This document shows, in pieces, positions 49,163 to 58,436 of a stretch of 64,000 nucleotides of DNA. Where the stretch lies: positions 1,612,001 to 1,676,000 of the forward strand of contig CP025322.1 of assembly GCA_004014935.1 (NCBI GenBank), written 5' to 3'. The position numbers were made by a program, and so were the translations under genes. This DNA comes from Saccharomycopsis malanga. Lineage: Eukaryota; Ascomycota; Saccharomycetes; Ascoideales; Saccharomycopsidaceae. The first letter of the stretch is position 1, and the number at the start of each line of letters is the position of its first letter. A model generated the notes under the pieces. It was not told the DNA's origin. It was given only the letters and a program-made list of their open reading frames with translations, and did not search any database.

Positions 49163-51442
49163 CTATTCAAATGTCCAAAGAGTCCAACCTTGTTTCTTTT
49201 GCGTGGTCTTCACTTTACAACCACTGATAGATTCTGGGTTTTCCAACTTCTGCGCATTTAAAAGAAATTCTTTCATGTTAAACTCATGGTCCACCATGTC
49301 TACTTCATAATATTCATAGGCATGCTGGAAGCCCTTCTCAAGACCGTCTACAACGTCAAGTTTCTGTGTGTAGTCATAAGTAAAACAATGTGTGTTTTCA
49401 AATAACTGACCAAGACGACGAGACTGATCTATTAACCGGCTTCCCCTTTGGCCTGCCAATGGGTAGTTGCCACTTCTTGATCCAGGTCTTTTTCCTCGAG
49501 CTACTCTGGAAGTTGAGTCACGACTAAGGATGCCTAGTTTTGTAAAAGTGGAAGGTTTACTCTGGGTTGATGTGTCGAGAAACTCATTCTGACTCTTTTG
49601 CAAAACGGTTTCTATTCGATCAGCGCGATCAGCATGATTTGTCTCTATTCTGTTATCATTAGCACTTTTTGGTCTGCCATTTTTATTAGTATTTTCTGGT
49701 TCGTAACCAGCACTTCTGGTACTATCAGAGTCACTAATCTGTTCATAATGGTCAGATTGTGAAACATAATTTCCTTTCGACAGTATACTTATCGCAGGTT
49801 GCAGAATGTGCGGCTCAGGCTCCTGAGAATGTTGAGGCAGAATAACGTTCTTTTGAAGAGCGAAATCCGCTTCATCATCTGTGAAAGAATCTTGGTCAGA
49901 GGGAACAGTCTGATTTGTTGTAAAACACCAGTCGTCATCTGCGGCTGTTATTATTGAAGTATTTGCGTTACTATTGTGACTATTTGTAATAACTGTCTGG
50001 CTATTTCCATCACCAGTAAGTTTCTCATTATTCATTTTCTCATTAGTAATAGTTTCATTACTACCTTCCTGTGAATCACTAGGCTGTGTGCATTCATCAA
50101 CATTTTTGCCCGCTTTAGTCTGATTTCCTGAGTCTTCATCCACCTGAATAACATCCATAACTTGTGGCATCTCTGTTCCTTTTTCTGTCTCTTTTTCTGA
50201 CTCTATAGATGTCTCTACATTTTTTACCAGATCTACCACTTCAGTATCATGGGCTTGGATAATCCGTGGCACGAGATGACGAGCGAGCATTTTCAAAATA
50301 GCTTCTTCTCTATTCAACAAAATATCAGACTTTTCTGGTTCGATATTGATATCGCCTGCAATGGTTGATTCTGAAAGAGCTGGGCTTTTTAAATTTATAT
50401 ACCAAATATTAGGCGGAAGAATCTTATGTTCTGAATACCATGATGCTAATAACCGATTGATTTTCTTGCCAAAGCCTATTGACACATTCAAGGGTCTGTC
50501 ATTGATAGCCAAGGTTTTGATAGGTCTACTGTAGGAAGTTATTTGATGTTCTCCTTTCATTATGGGAAGTAGATATGATATTTTCCAGCTACCAGGAGTT
50601 TCTTCCAAATGAGTTGTGAGATTGTCGTCATCGGTATCTATTGAGGTTTGGTCTTCATTGAGAAATACTTCCAGATCACCATTGAAGAACTGATGCTGGA
50701 GGTTTTTGATGGAGATCAAATCTCTGAGCAATTTGTAATGCGATATGTTAGAGTTCAAAACCAAATTAGCAGTGTTTGGTCCTGTAGTGGAATTAGAAAC
50801 TTCGTTTTTGAAGTTTATCTTTACATACTTCAAGCTAAACTTGATCTTATTGCAATATATAAAAGAGTAGTTGATCACTAAGTCTTTTAGTTTTCCCATA
50901 GAAGCAGTTCTTTTTTTAATCAAAAACTTCTTGCGTACTGGAAGACTGTTGAACAATCCAGATACTGTCACACAAGTGCCAGTGGAAAGGGGGATTTTTT
51001 TTACGGAATTCAGGAAAATTTGCCCAAGTGAGTTCACAGACCATTTCTCGCCAGTTACATCATCGTTAGTTTTGGTTGATATTGACATGGAGCCGAATCC
51101 TGCCTTGTTTTTACAAGCAAGATTGGCTAGAAAAAACAAGGCCTCGCCTCTAAATCCCAAAGAACCCATTCCCATATTAATCTCATCAATGGTTGTGACC
51201 TTGGACGTTGTGGACTTCAAACAAACAGCAGGTCTGTCTGACTTGTCTATGCCAGACCCATTGTCTTTGACAGAAAAGTAATTTAAGCCAATTGTTTCCA
51301 GATCAACTTCAATTGTTATAGATGTGGCACCAGCGTCTATTGAATTGTCAATGAGCTCTTTGATGGCGGATATCGGCGAGAATATCGACGACGACGAGAG
51401 AATCGATGTCGACGATTCATTCGGAAGTTGTCTTATAGTCAT
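49163..51442 (-). CDS. MLH2: MutL homologue, MLH2-like
   Basis: A 759-residue mismatch-repair protein of the GHKL ATPase group. ATP-binding motifs are clear: AIKELIDNSIDAGATSI (motif I), SVKDNGSGIDKSDR (motif II), MGSLGFRGEALFF (motif III) and STGTCVTVSGLFNSLPVRKK (motif IV). The transducer region follows, to about residue 400, then a long Ser/Thr/Asn/Glu-rich linker, and a short C-terminal domain (about 680-759). The DQHA(X)2E(X)4E endonuclease motif of Pms1 is not seen, nor the C-terminal Phe-Glu-Arg-Cys end of Mlh1, which points to Mlh2 (human PMS1 type), an accessory subunit that pairs with Mlh1 and affects gene-conversion tract length. Mlh3 is less likely as it would carry the endonuclease motif. 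Confidence 0.78.
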   Translation of the reverse strand: MTIRQLPNESSTSILSSSSIFSPISAIKELIDNSIDAGATSITIEVDLETIGLNYFSVKDNGSGIDKSDRPAVCLKSTTSKVTTIDEINMGMGSLGFRGEALFFLANLACKNKAGFGSMSISTKTNDDVTGEKWSVNSLGQIFLNSVKKIPLSTGTCVTVSGLFNSLPVRKKFLIKKRTASMGKLKDLVINYSFIYCNKIKFSLKYVKINFKNEVSNSTTGPNTANLVLNSNISHYKLLRDLISIKNLQHQFFNGDLEVFLNEDQTSIDTDDDNLTTHLEETPGSWKISYLLPIMKGEHQITSYSRPIKTLAINDRPLNVSIGFGKKINRLLASWYSEHKILPPNIWYINLKSPALSESTIAGDINIEPEKSDILLNREEAILKMLARHLVPRIIQAHDTEVVDLVKNVETSIESEKETEKGTEMPQVMDVIQVDEDSGNQTKAGKNVDECTQPSDSQEGSNETITNEKMNNEKLTGDGNSQTVITNSHNSNANTSIITAADDDWCFTTNQTVPSDQDSFTDDEADFALQKNVILPQHSQEPEPHILQPAISILSKGNYVSQSDHYEQISDSDSTRSAGYEPENTNKNGRPKSANDNRIETNHADRADRIETVLQKSQNEFLDTSTQSKPSTFTKLGILSRDSTSRVARGKRPGSRSGNYPLAGQRGSRLIDQSRRLGQLFENTHCFTYDYTQKLDVVDGLEKGFQHAYEYYEVDMVDHEFNMKEFLLNAQKLENPESISGCKVKTTQKKQGWTLWTFE

Positions 51443-51973
51443 TAGGATTTATGAACTGTTTGGTTATTTAGTTACTGTATATTTGAGTCCTTCGAGACTT
51501 TAGAATAAACTGTATTTTTCGCACGCGTTTCGCGATGCCATCAAGTTACCGCCTATAGACGGATACTAATAGTGTAGCCTATCAGTTTAGAAGTAATTGT
51601 GATTATATAAAGTGATTAATGTGAGGTGAGTGGGTTTTTTTTGTAAGTATTAAGTATGGCAAAGAAAAAGACTCTAAATTAGCCAATTTTTAAACTGTCA
51701 ATTCGTTATCTATTTGAACTGTATAGGCAAGTAAACCGAACATCTATTTACTGATCATTTGAATACTGAAGCAGCCATTTCTGTCTAAATTTATAAAAAG
51801 CATCATATTTTATAATATTCAACTATGTTGACAGATAGCATTATCGCATTTACAATTAGATTGAAGACGTTAACGACTGGAGAACATTTCGTACTATTTG
51901 TTTCCAGTTGTAATGAGTAAAAATACGTTTTGTGAAATGCTTCTACTGAAATCAAACATTAAACGTGGAAAAA
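51443..51973. promoter_or_regulatory. MLH2-like upstream region
   Basis: About 530 bp. ACGCGTTTCGCG at 51523-51534 contains ACGCGT, the MluI cell-cycle box core bound by MBF, about 80 bp upstream of the MLH2-like start. MBF control of DNA repair genes is well known. The rest is AT-rich without a gene. Confidence 0.45.
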
Positions 51974-52155
51974 TAGGTGAGTTCAACTGTCTGAAACATG
52001 TCCTAGACATTATTAAACATTTACAACCCAACCCTATAAAATGTTGAGATATTGCATTGAGGTTTCTGTTTTCCCACCAAAATTCCTATTTCTCGTTAGA
52101 CACAGCGCGTAAATACGAAACTTATATATACTACGCTTATAATATAAGTTATCAC
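51974..52155 (+). mobile_element. SINE copy 6 (5' truncated, old)
   Basis: It starts within the body at GTGAGTTCAACTGTCTGAAA and keeps TTAGACACAGCGCGTAAATA and a worn 3' end, ATATACTACGCTTATAATAT. It has more differences from copies 1-5 than they have from each other, so it is probably older. It ends about 180 bp upstream of BIG1. Confidence 0.6.
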
Positions 52156-52334
52156 CAAAACCAAACCATTTTATCTCATCTGGTCTTTATTGCAAGAATA
52201 CCAATCATTTCGTAAAACTACAGTTTTCACACGTCCGATGCCATCGGACAAGTATTGAAAAAGTGAAAAATCGCATAGCCTTTAACAACCAGTTTTGATA
52301 TTCTTTAATACCCGTTAGTCAACAAATATTGAAC

Positions 52335-53384
52335 ATGAAGTTCCTAATACGCCATCTTTTTGTCTTTGTTGCTTGGTTCCAATTGGTGTTGCTGGCGTAT
52401 CCCCCGTTGATTCTTTCTTCGACACGAGTCATCAAAGGTATTGCAAAAAGAATTGATAGTACCAAACCAAATCCTTTTCCTGGTGCCAAAATAGATCAAC
52501 TTATCAAACAGGTGATATCCCACTGCTCTTCAGACGCATATCTATTGATTAACCAACCAGGTTTGACAAATGACGACTTCCGGACCAACGACCAAAAGAG
52601 TTTCTTCAATGTTCAGACGAAATTGGCACAGGACTCAACAGTAGTGTCGTTTGCCCATATCGAGAATTATTTATCATTTGACCAAATATCCAGATATGTA
52701 GCCAAGAATTGCAGGGCCGACGTTATCAAGATAACTCTTGAAAATGAAGAACAGGTTGATGATGGAGATCAGCTTCCAAGATACATTGATTCCAAAACCC
52801 GAATCTTTGTTATAAACCTCCCTAGATTGCCTACCTATGGCCAAGACTACGAATACAGAAAACACATTCTTGAACAGCACGACAAGTACATCAGAAGAGT
52901 GCTCCAGAGAATCCCGTCGCCTTATTTGTCCTTCATTCTTACATCGTTGGACACCTCTGATACTGACGAAACCTTTTTTGTAGGCCATCCCAAAAATTCC
53001 CTCTTCATGAAATCTTTCAAACAGGTGTCCAGCAGTTTCGACCCTATAAACTGGATCACTACCGACAAACGGAGACTTAATGAGGAATCTTTGTTTCAAG
53101 AATTTGACTTCAATAAACCTAAGAACCGTCATGATATCCCTCGCCAGAATAAATACGAAAAGTTTATCCAACAGGTCATTGACGAAGAAAACGAAATACG
53201 GCTTTTCACTAAAGACTTTTTCTTTGATAATGAAGGCATCATCATAGGATTGTCGATTGTCGCTGTGTTATTTGCTCTTTATATCGCTTTAGTCACCATT
53301 TTCAACATCTTCAAGATCTTAGGCTCCTTGCTTGCACAAAGAGCTTCCAAAAACAAAGCCTCCAAGGAGAAGAAAGATAAGTGA
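52335..53384 (+). CDS. BIG1: BIG1, ER membrane protein for beta-1,6-glucan synthesis
   Basis: The ATG at 52335 (MKFLIRHLFVFVAWFQLVLL) begins a signal peptide; an in-frame TTG six bases earlier is not used. The 349-residue protein has a luminal domain with AYPPLILSSTRVIKGI and QVISHCSSDAYLLINQPGLT, both matching S. cerevisiae Big1, then a single C-terminal membrane helix at about 300-328 (IIIGLSIVAVLFALYIALVT) and a lysine-rich cytosolic tail (KNKASKEKKDK) that fits ER retention. Big1 is needed for normal beta-1,6-glucan levels; the family is distantly related to V-ATPase accessory subunit Ac45. Length is close to the yeast protein (335). Confidence 0.87.
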   Translation: MKFLIRHLFVFVAWFQLVLLAYPPLILSSTRVIKGIAKRIDSTKPNPFPGAKIDQLIKQVISHCSSDAYLLINQPGLTNDDFRTNDQKSFFNVQTKLAQDSTVVSFAHIENYLSFDQISRYVAKNCRADVIKITLENEEQVDDGDQLPRYIDSKTRIFVINLPRLPTYGQDYEYRKHILEQHDKYIRRVLQRIPSPYLSFILTSLDTSDTDETFFVGHPKNSLFMKSFKQVSSSFDPINWITTDKRRLNEESLFQEFDFNKPKNRHDIPRQNKYEKFIQQVIDEENEIRLFTKDFFFDNEGIIIGLSIVAVLFALYIALVTIFNIFKILGSLLAQRASKNKASKEKKDK

Positions 53385-54584
53385 ATTTCCGGCACTACTC
53401 GATTGTTAACAAGTTAATAGATATATGCTAATAAAGAAGCTTTATATGTAAATGTTGATACACTTTTACTTACAAGGGATAAGGTTATCAATTAGCTGGC
53501 TGTAGACTTTATGGTTTTCTCTTAACTCATTGTTACAGTGAGTTTTCCTACAACAGAGCCTCAATGAACATATATTCACAGTGAAAAAATAATAAACATC
53601 TGCAAATCATTATAATACAATTTTCAAATTGTTGATTAAGTTAAAATTTGTTTGAGACTTATCTATGGCATAAAGTGCCAAATAGGCAGCATAGATTTTT
53701 TCAGTTTTACAAGTAGGCTTTTTTCATACTAAAATGTAGTTATATGGTAAATCTCAAGATTAATGATTTTTCTATGTTAATGTAATCATAATAGGATTGT
53801 GTTCGCCAATAATTTTTTACATATTCCTTGTTTCATAATACCTGAAAGTACTGCCTTCTTGTAACAAAAATATAAAAATTTTATGTGTAAGTCAAAGGTG
53901 CAAGTTTGATTAATAAGTGCTTTGAAATTTACTTGTTAACATGTTATACTGTGATCATGTCTGAACAGAAAACCTGTACGAAAATACCCCAGCAATGCAA
54001 TTGTTGCTTTTCTATTTAAACAAAACACTTCATTCTCTCCATTTAAGCTTTGTGATTTTCACATAGAGGATTAAAATAATTACAATGAACTAACATTAAA
54101 ATTAGTATATCTGTATATTCAAAAAATAAAAAAAAAGTCGGTTACTTTGGAAAATAGCTTACTTGTAGTGAAAATTAGGTGTTACGCTTCCGTACTCTTG
54201 AATACACACCATCTTATGTATATCCAGCAAAATCCTTATCAGTCCACTGTTTCTCACATGGTTGCACAAGGCACTAGTGCAAACGGGTTTCCATCACTCT
54301 ATAGTATTTCAAGTCAGGTTTTGTGATGGTTTATAGTATATAGGTGAAATAGCAATTGGAAATGCTTAGATTCCTCAAATGAGTAATTTTGTAAATGCAC
54401 CATCGCGATTAGCTTGAAAAAATAAAAGCCAAATCACAAGTCGCAACCTTTTTCAATATGTACTTGGCTAGTGATGGTAGACCTCAAGTACTTTTGGAAA
54501 AACTTTGTCTATGGTAGAGACAGTTGGATATGGTAGAAATGGTAATTTATGCTTTTATCGAAGGTAATCCACATAGCGATGGAA

Positions 54585-54649
54585 ACTATCGGATATTATA
54601 TTGACAAGCCCAACGCTTAATCAAATTCAGCAATTTAATATCCGATAGT
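54585..54649. repeat. Inverted repeat, 19-bp arms with one mismatch
   Basis: The left arm at 54585-54603 begins ACTATCGGATATTA; the right arm at 54631-54649 is CAATTTAATATCCGATAGT. They pair over 19 bp with a single mismatch and are separated by 27 bp. Confidence 0.9.
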
Positions 54650-55115
54650 GTACTGTTTACAATCCACTTGTCAAATCTAATCATTCCGGTCGTTAAAGCG
54701 ATACACCCAAATACCTTACAGTGGATTTAAGAACCAGAACAAACATACATGATCCATGACAACAAAGAGATTTGCTGACAGGAATCGTAGTAAAATTATA
54801 GTAGTGAGAGTGCATTTCCAAAAAGACTGCAATATTGTCGTATCACAATTCGGCAAGCTATCAGACCAGGGTGTTCTGCTGAAAGCCATATAACCAAAAA
54901 TAATACAGCTTCTGCAAAAAGTTCTGACAGAAAATCATACCGCAAGATGTTTGATTCATAATTTGTTTCCCATTTGCAAATAATTTTTTTAGCTCTTTCA
55001 ATCCAAAGTTTTTAAAAATCAAAACCCTTAAACCGGAAATTCCCATTGAGCCTACTAACAACCATTATGGCTATGAGCGGTGATGATGCGCGGCTCTTGA
55101 TAAAATAATTTATTA

Positions 55116-55334
55116 TCAAAAAAGGACAGATAGTTCCAAATTATTCAGCTTCAGCACAGTTATTCTATCAATGTGGCAATGTGAGATTACTAGTTCTTTT
55201 CGAACAGAGACACTGGAAGGTTCGATATTGGTATTCTTGATAACTGTACGTCCAGGACATATATACACAAGCTGTTTCCAGTAAATAGATGGTTTCGAAA
55301 CACTGTACATCGAAAGTTGTGACAACTTCAACAA
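55116..55334 (-). pseudogene. Possible gene fragment, leucine-rich, unassigned
   Basis: A 72-codon frame without an ATG at its start. The sequence (LSMYSVSKPSIYWKQLVYIC, then ELVISHCHIDRITVLKLNNL) alternates hydrophobic and polar residues as leucine-rich repeat proteins do. A similar frame lies at 54861-55061 on the same strand. Together they may be remains of a decayed gene, but chance is not excluded. Confidence 0.25.
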
Positions 55335-55383
55335 GAAAATAAACCGTAACTTCGAATACTATAAAGTGTCAATAAGCAAAACC

Positions 55384-56907
55384 TTAAAACTCAGAACCAT
55401 TGGATAAAGCATCGTCATCATCCATTTCTAATATGTCAATAGTCATTTCAAAATATATTGAGGAAACAGGAGCGTTAGTAGTATGGTTACCTTGGGTTCT
55501 CGCGGCGGGTTGGCCTTCGGTTGCCGTGTTTGAATTACGATTTGGTATACTGAAAATGTGTTGGATAATTTGTTCGATGGACTCACGGGAGATCGCAGTA
55601 AACTCCCCATTTATTTGGTCTCCGTTATTGTAGGCATGTTGTATGTTGGATGCAAAGTTTTCCGCTCTGAGACTTTCCTCAAAGTAATCATTTTCGCCCT
55701 GTGCAGTGTCTATATCGTAAAAACTGCGGGTATCTGCCTGTTGGGACCTGTTGTCAGTAATATCGAGCCTCGAGGACCTGCTTGAGTTGCTATTGAGCAA
55801 TGTTGAATAATGCAAGTTGTTTGTAGTGTTGTATACGTTGTTTTGATAGCCATTTCTCTTGCTACCTTGGACAGTTGAATTGTCTAGAATCTCCCTATTG
55901 AAGTAATCAGTGGTGTAAGTGTAGTTAGAGTCGGCGTTCAAATCATTCAACATGGCGCTGGTATTATGTTCATTAGGGGTGGTACAGCATATCTTTTCTT
56001 TATCAACCTCGCCACTTCTAAATACATGTGATTGCTTTCCAAAGGCACCTACGTTGGATCTCAGCGAGCCTAAATTATGATTCAAAATACTGGACATTTC
56101 TGCAAAATTCCCGTTGTTGTAATTATGAATATTGGTGTCTGGCATGAGACCTCTTGCATTGGAAGGAACCCCATATGTTTCACCATAAAGATTATGGACA
56201 CCACTAGCTAGCTCACTATCACTTACATCCATACTACTAGCCAGGCTAGATTCCCAATTGGAATTCACACGGTTATGGTAGCGGGCTGGTCCGCTTTGTT
56301 CAAGCAATCTCATTTCATCCTCTTCTTGGGAAGGTCTCATTTCTACAGCATTATCGGTGTCAACTACAATGACTGATCGGGTAGAGGTCTTGGAAAACCG
56401 CTTTTTCCTGTTTGGAAGACTGTATCGTTTGCTATTGGTAATTATCAAGTCGTCGTCCGAATAGTGGGCGGCAGATGTCTTCAAATGGTTTTGTTTTTCT
56501 TTCATAGATGAAGGCATAAAGGTATTACGTTTTCTACTTTTGATATCTTGATCGTAACCTTTCATAGACTTTTTGAAGGTATTGTATGTTGACGACACCT
56601 TACGTTTGAAATACTGAATTTTCTTAACATTGCCTTTGGAACTAGACCCTTCGCCCAACTTGTCTTTGGAAGAAGCTGTTGGGACCGTTCTTGGCAAAGC
56701 ATTCAAGTCATTTACACCTTTTTCAAAAAGCAGTGTGGTGTCTCTACTTGATTTGTATTTAACTGTTTGCAAATCCAGTTTCTTCATTTCCAGTTTCTGC
56801 GCAAGACTATTGTTGTTCGAACTGTTTATAACCGTTCTTCTTCTGTTCATACTAGCAAAAGGTGCCCTGGAATTATCATCAACCTGACCAGTATCGTTTG
56901 CCGCCAT
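55384..56907 (-). CDS. Unassigned disordered protein
   Basis: The ATG at 56907 (MAANDTGQVDDNSRAPFASM) is the start; an upstream in-frame TTG is not credible. The 507-residue product is rich in Asn, Ser, Thr and Asp and has basic clusters (SLPNRKKRFSK; KKIQYFKRKVSS; KSRKRNTF) that could be nuclear localisation signals. No folded domain is obvious except a short helical stretch, SIEQIIQHIFSI, near residue 450, and the tail is acidic (LEMDDDDALSNGSEF). A long uninterrupted frame with balanced codon use argues for a real gene. It may be a nuclear or regulatory protein; no family is recognised. Confidence 0.75.
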   Translation of the reverse strand: MAANDTGQVDDNSRAPFASMNRRRTVINSSNNNSLAQKLEMKKLDLQTVKYKSSRDTTLLFEKGVNDLNALPRTVPTASSKDKLGEGSSSKGNVKKIQYFKRKVSSTYNTFKKSMKGYDQDIKSRKRNTFMPSSMKEKQNHLKTSAAHYSDDDLIITNSKRYSLPNRKKRFSKTSTRSVIVVDTDNAVEMRPSQEEDEMRLLEQSGPARYHNRVNSNWESSLASSMDVSDSELASGVHNLYGETYGVPSNARGLMPDTNIHNYNNGNFAEMSSILNHNLGSLRSNVGAFGKQSHVFRSGEVDKEKICCTTPNEHNTSAMLNDLNADSNYTYTTDYFNREILDNSTVQGSKRNGYQNNVYNTTNNLHYSTLLNSNSSRSSRLDITDNRSQQADTRSFYDIDTAQGENDYFEESLRAENFASNIQHAYNNGDQINGEFTAISRESIEQIIQHIFSIPNRNSNTATEGQPAARTQGNHTTNAPVSSIYFEMTIDILEMDDDDALSNGSEF

Positions 56908-57617
56908 ATTATACGTTTTGTTTTGCAAATGGCCAACAGAATAAAATCCATGAGATCATCCAGTCAAAGACCACCTAATTACAAAAAAACCTGAAGACCA
57001 ATGCTATAAAAAGAAGGATAGCAATCAAGTATCACCGCAATAGCGCCAGACCACTAACAAACCAAGCCTCAATATCTTGCTTGTGACACTGCTAGCTCAC
57101 TATTACTTTATCAGCAGCTCAACCTACCTTTTTATACCGTCATTTGTCTCAAAATGCCCTTTGCCTCCCATGGGATTCGCTCTAATTAACCTCATAGTCC
57201 CTGAGGAGCTCATCGGAGATGCCCATCGCAGCATGTGGCGAAGTTGTGTGCCCTGGGCCGCGAGACCTGTCAAAGTTAAGGATGTCAATTGTATGAGAAC
57301 ATGTCTATGGTAATGAAGACTTGGTGTATATTGGCAAAACAGCTGGCAGATTGCTGGCATGTAGGTAAAGAGAAATCTGGTTGGTTTATATATGCATTTT
57401 AAAAGGAAAACGTTCTATTTTATTATTTTACACTGACTTTGCTTCTAATTGTAATAGAATTATTGATAATCACAAAATAAGTAGACATGTAATACCATAT
57501 GTAGTAACCACAGCTAAGGAGCAGGTTATAATAGTACTACTTATCGGCAAAACCCAGTGGAGAAAAGCCAATATTACCTCGTTCAATGACTAAATACTTC
57601 CATACTCATGTATTTTA
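56908..57617. promoter_or_regulatory. Upstream region with a GC-richer patch
   Basis: A GC-richer patch at about 57155-57300 (for example CCCTGAGGAGCTCATCGGAG) stands out and yields 78-codon frames on both strands, which I take to be composition effects. The rest is AT-rich. Confidence 0.4.
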
Positions 57618-57690
57618 ACCCCCAATGGGTTGGGCAATAAGCACTAGACCATGTCTAGGTCATTTCTCAGGCAGTGGCATTCCTCCGTGT
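57618..57690 (-). mobile_element. SINE body fragment, copy 7 (degenerate)
   Basis: CCCAATGGGTTGGGCAATAA, GCACTA and then GGTCATTTCTCAGGCAGTGG resemble the reverse complement of the copy 5 body (CCCAACTGGTTGAAAGTAAG, GCACTA, GGTCGTGTTTCAGACAGTTG). Head and tail are absent. Confidence 0.45.
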
Positions 57691-57779
57691 TTCCTCTTTC
57701 AATTGTAAAAGGGTAAAGACCAGCTTCATCTTAAAAGGATGAATGATGAGGATGCCAAAAATTGTATATCAAATATAGA

Positions 57780-58436
57780 CTACAGGAGAGGAGAGCAAAA
57801 AAAAACAAAAAAAAACTGTTATTGATATGATATCAAGCAGCAAAAAAACGTAAAAAGCAAGATAGGTCAAAAAAAACCGGGTAGGAATGAGGGTAAAAGG
57901 ATAAGAAATGATTTTGAAGGCATAGGAACCCATTTTGAGATACAGAAAAATGTAAAAAGTCTTGAAAGAAAAAAAAAACGTAGAACAAAATGACAAGATG
58001 CAACAAATGACCAAGACACTGTGAAAGACAAAAAAAAAAAAAAACAAAACAAAAAAGATAAAACAAAAAAGTCGTTTCTATCAAGATTTAGCAAATCCAT
58101 TGAGAATGACATTAAGGGCCATGAAGGACCGCAAAGGAGAGAAAAAACACGCAAAAACAAAAAAATCAACAAACAAACAAAACACATCATAAGTAGAAAA
58201 AACCAAATATAAGTACGCCAAATAAATGAGCTGCTAACCGTGTCGATAGCAAACAACTCTAGAACAACGAATAAAAAGAAGTAAAAGACCAAATTGTAAA
58301 AAAATGGCATAAAAAACCATATTGGGAGAAAAAGAGAAAACCAGAAAAAAACCGCAGAATGAGTTGAAGAGAAAAACAAAAAAGAAAAAAAACCTATGCA
58401 AAAGAGGAAAAATTGTAGAAAACAAGACACAACAAC
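57780..58436. other. Strongly A-rich strand-asymmetric tract, 3' flank of BAS1
   Basis: For about 650 bp the plus strand is dominated by A with G and little T (many runs such as AAAAAACAAAAAAA), so the minus strand is pyrimidine-rich. It lies directly after the BAS1 stop and may form a U-rich 3' UTR and terminator region. Minus-strand frames of up to 187 codons here are Phe/Leu-rich artefacts. Confidence 0.6.

Larger units (their letters stand above)
53385..55383. other. 2 kb gene-free region with inverted repeat and coding-like fragments
   Basis: AT-rich convergent spacer. It holds a 19 bp inverted repeat (54585-54649) and, on the minus strand, two modest frames at 54861-55061 and 55116-55334 with protein-like composition (for example GLKELKKLFANGKQ and SQLSMYSVSKPSIYWKQLVY). 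No intact gene can be supported. Confidence 0.5.

Noticed and set aside
57077-57360. Frames of 78 codons on both strands in a GC-richer patch
   Set aside because: Open on both strands at once, which indicates composition rather than coding.
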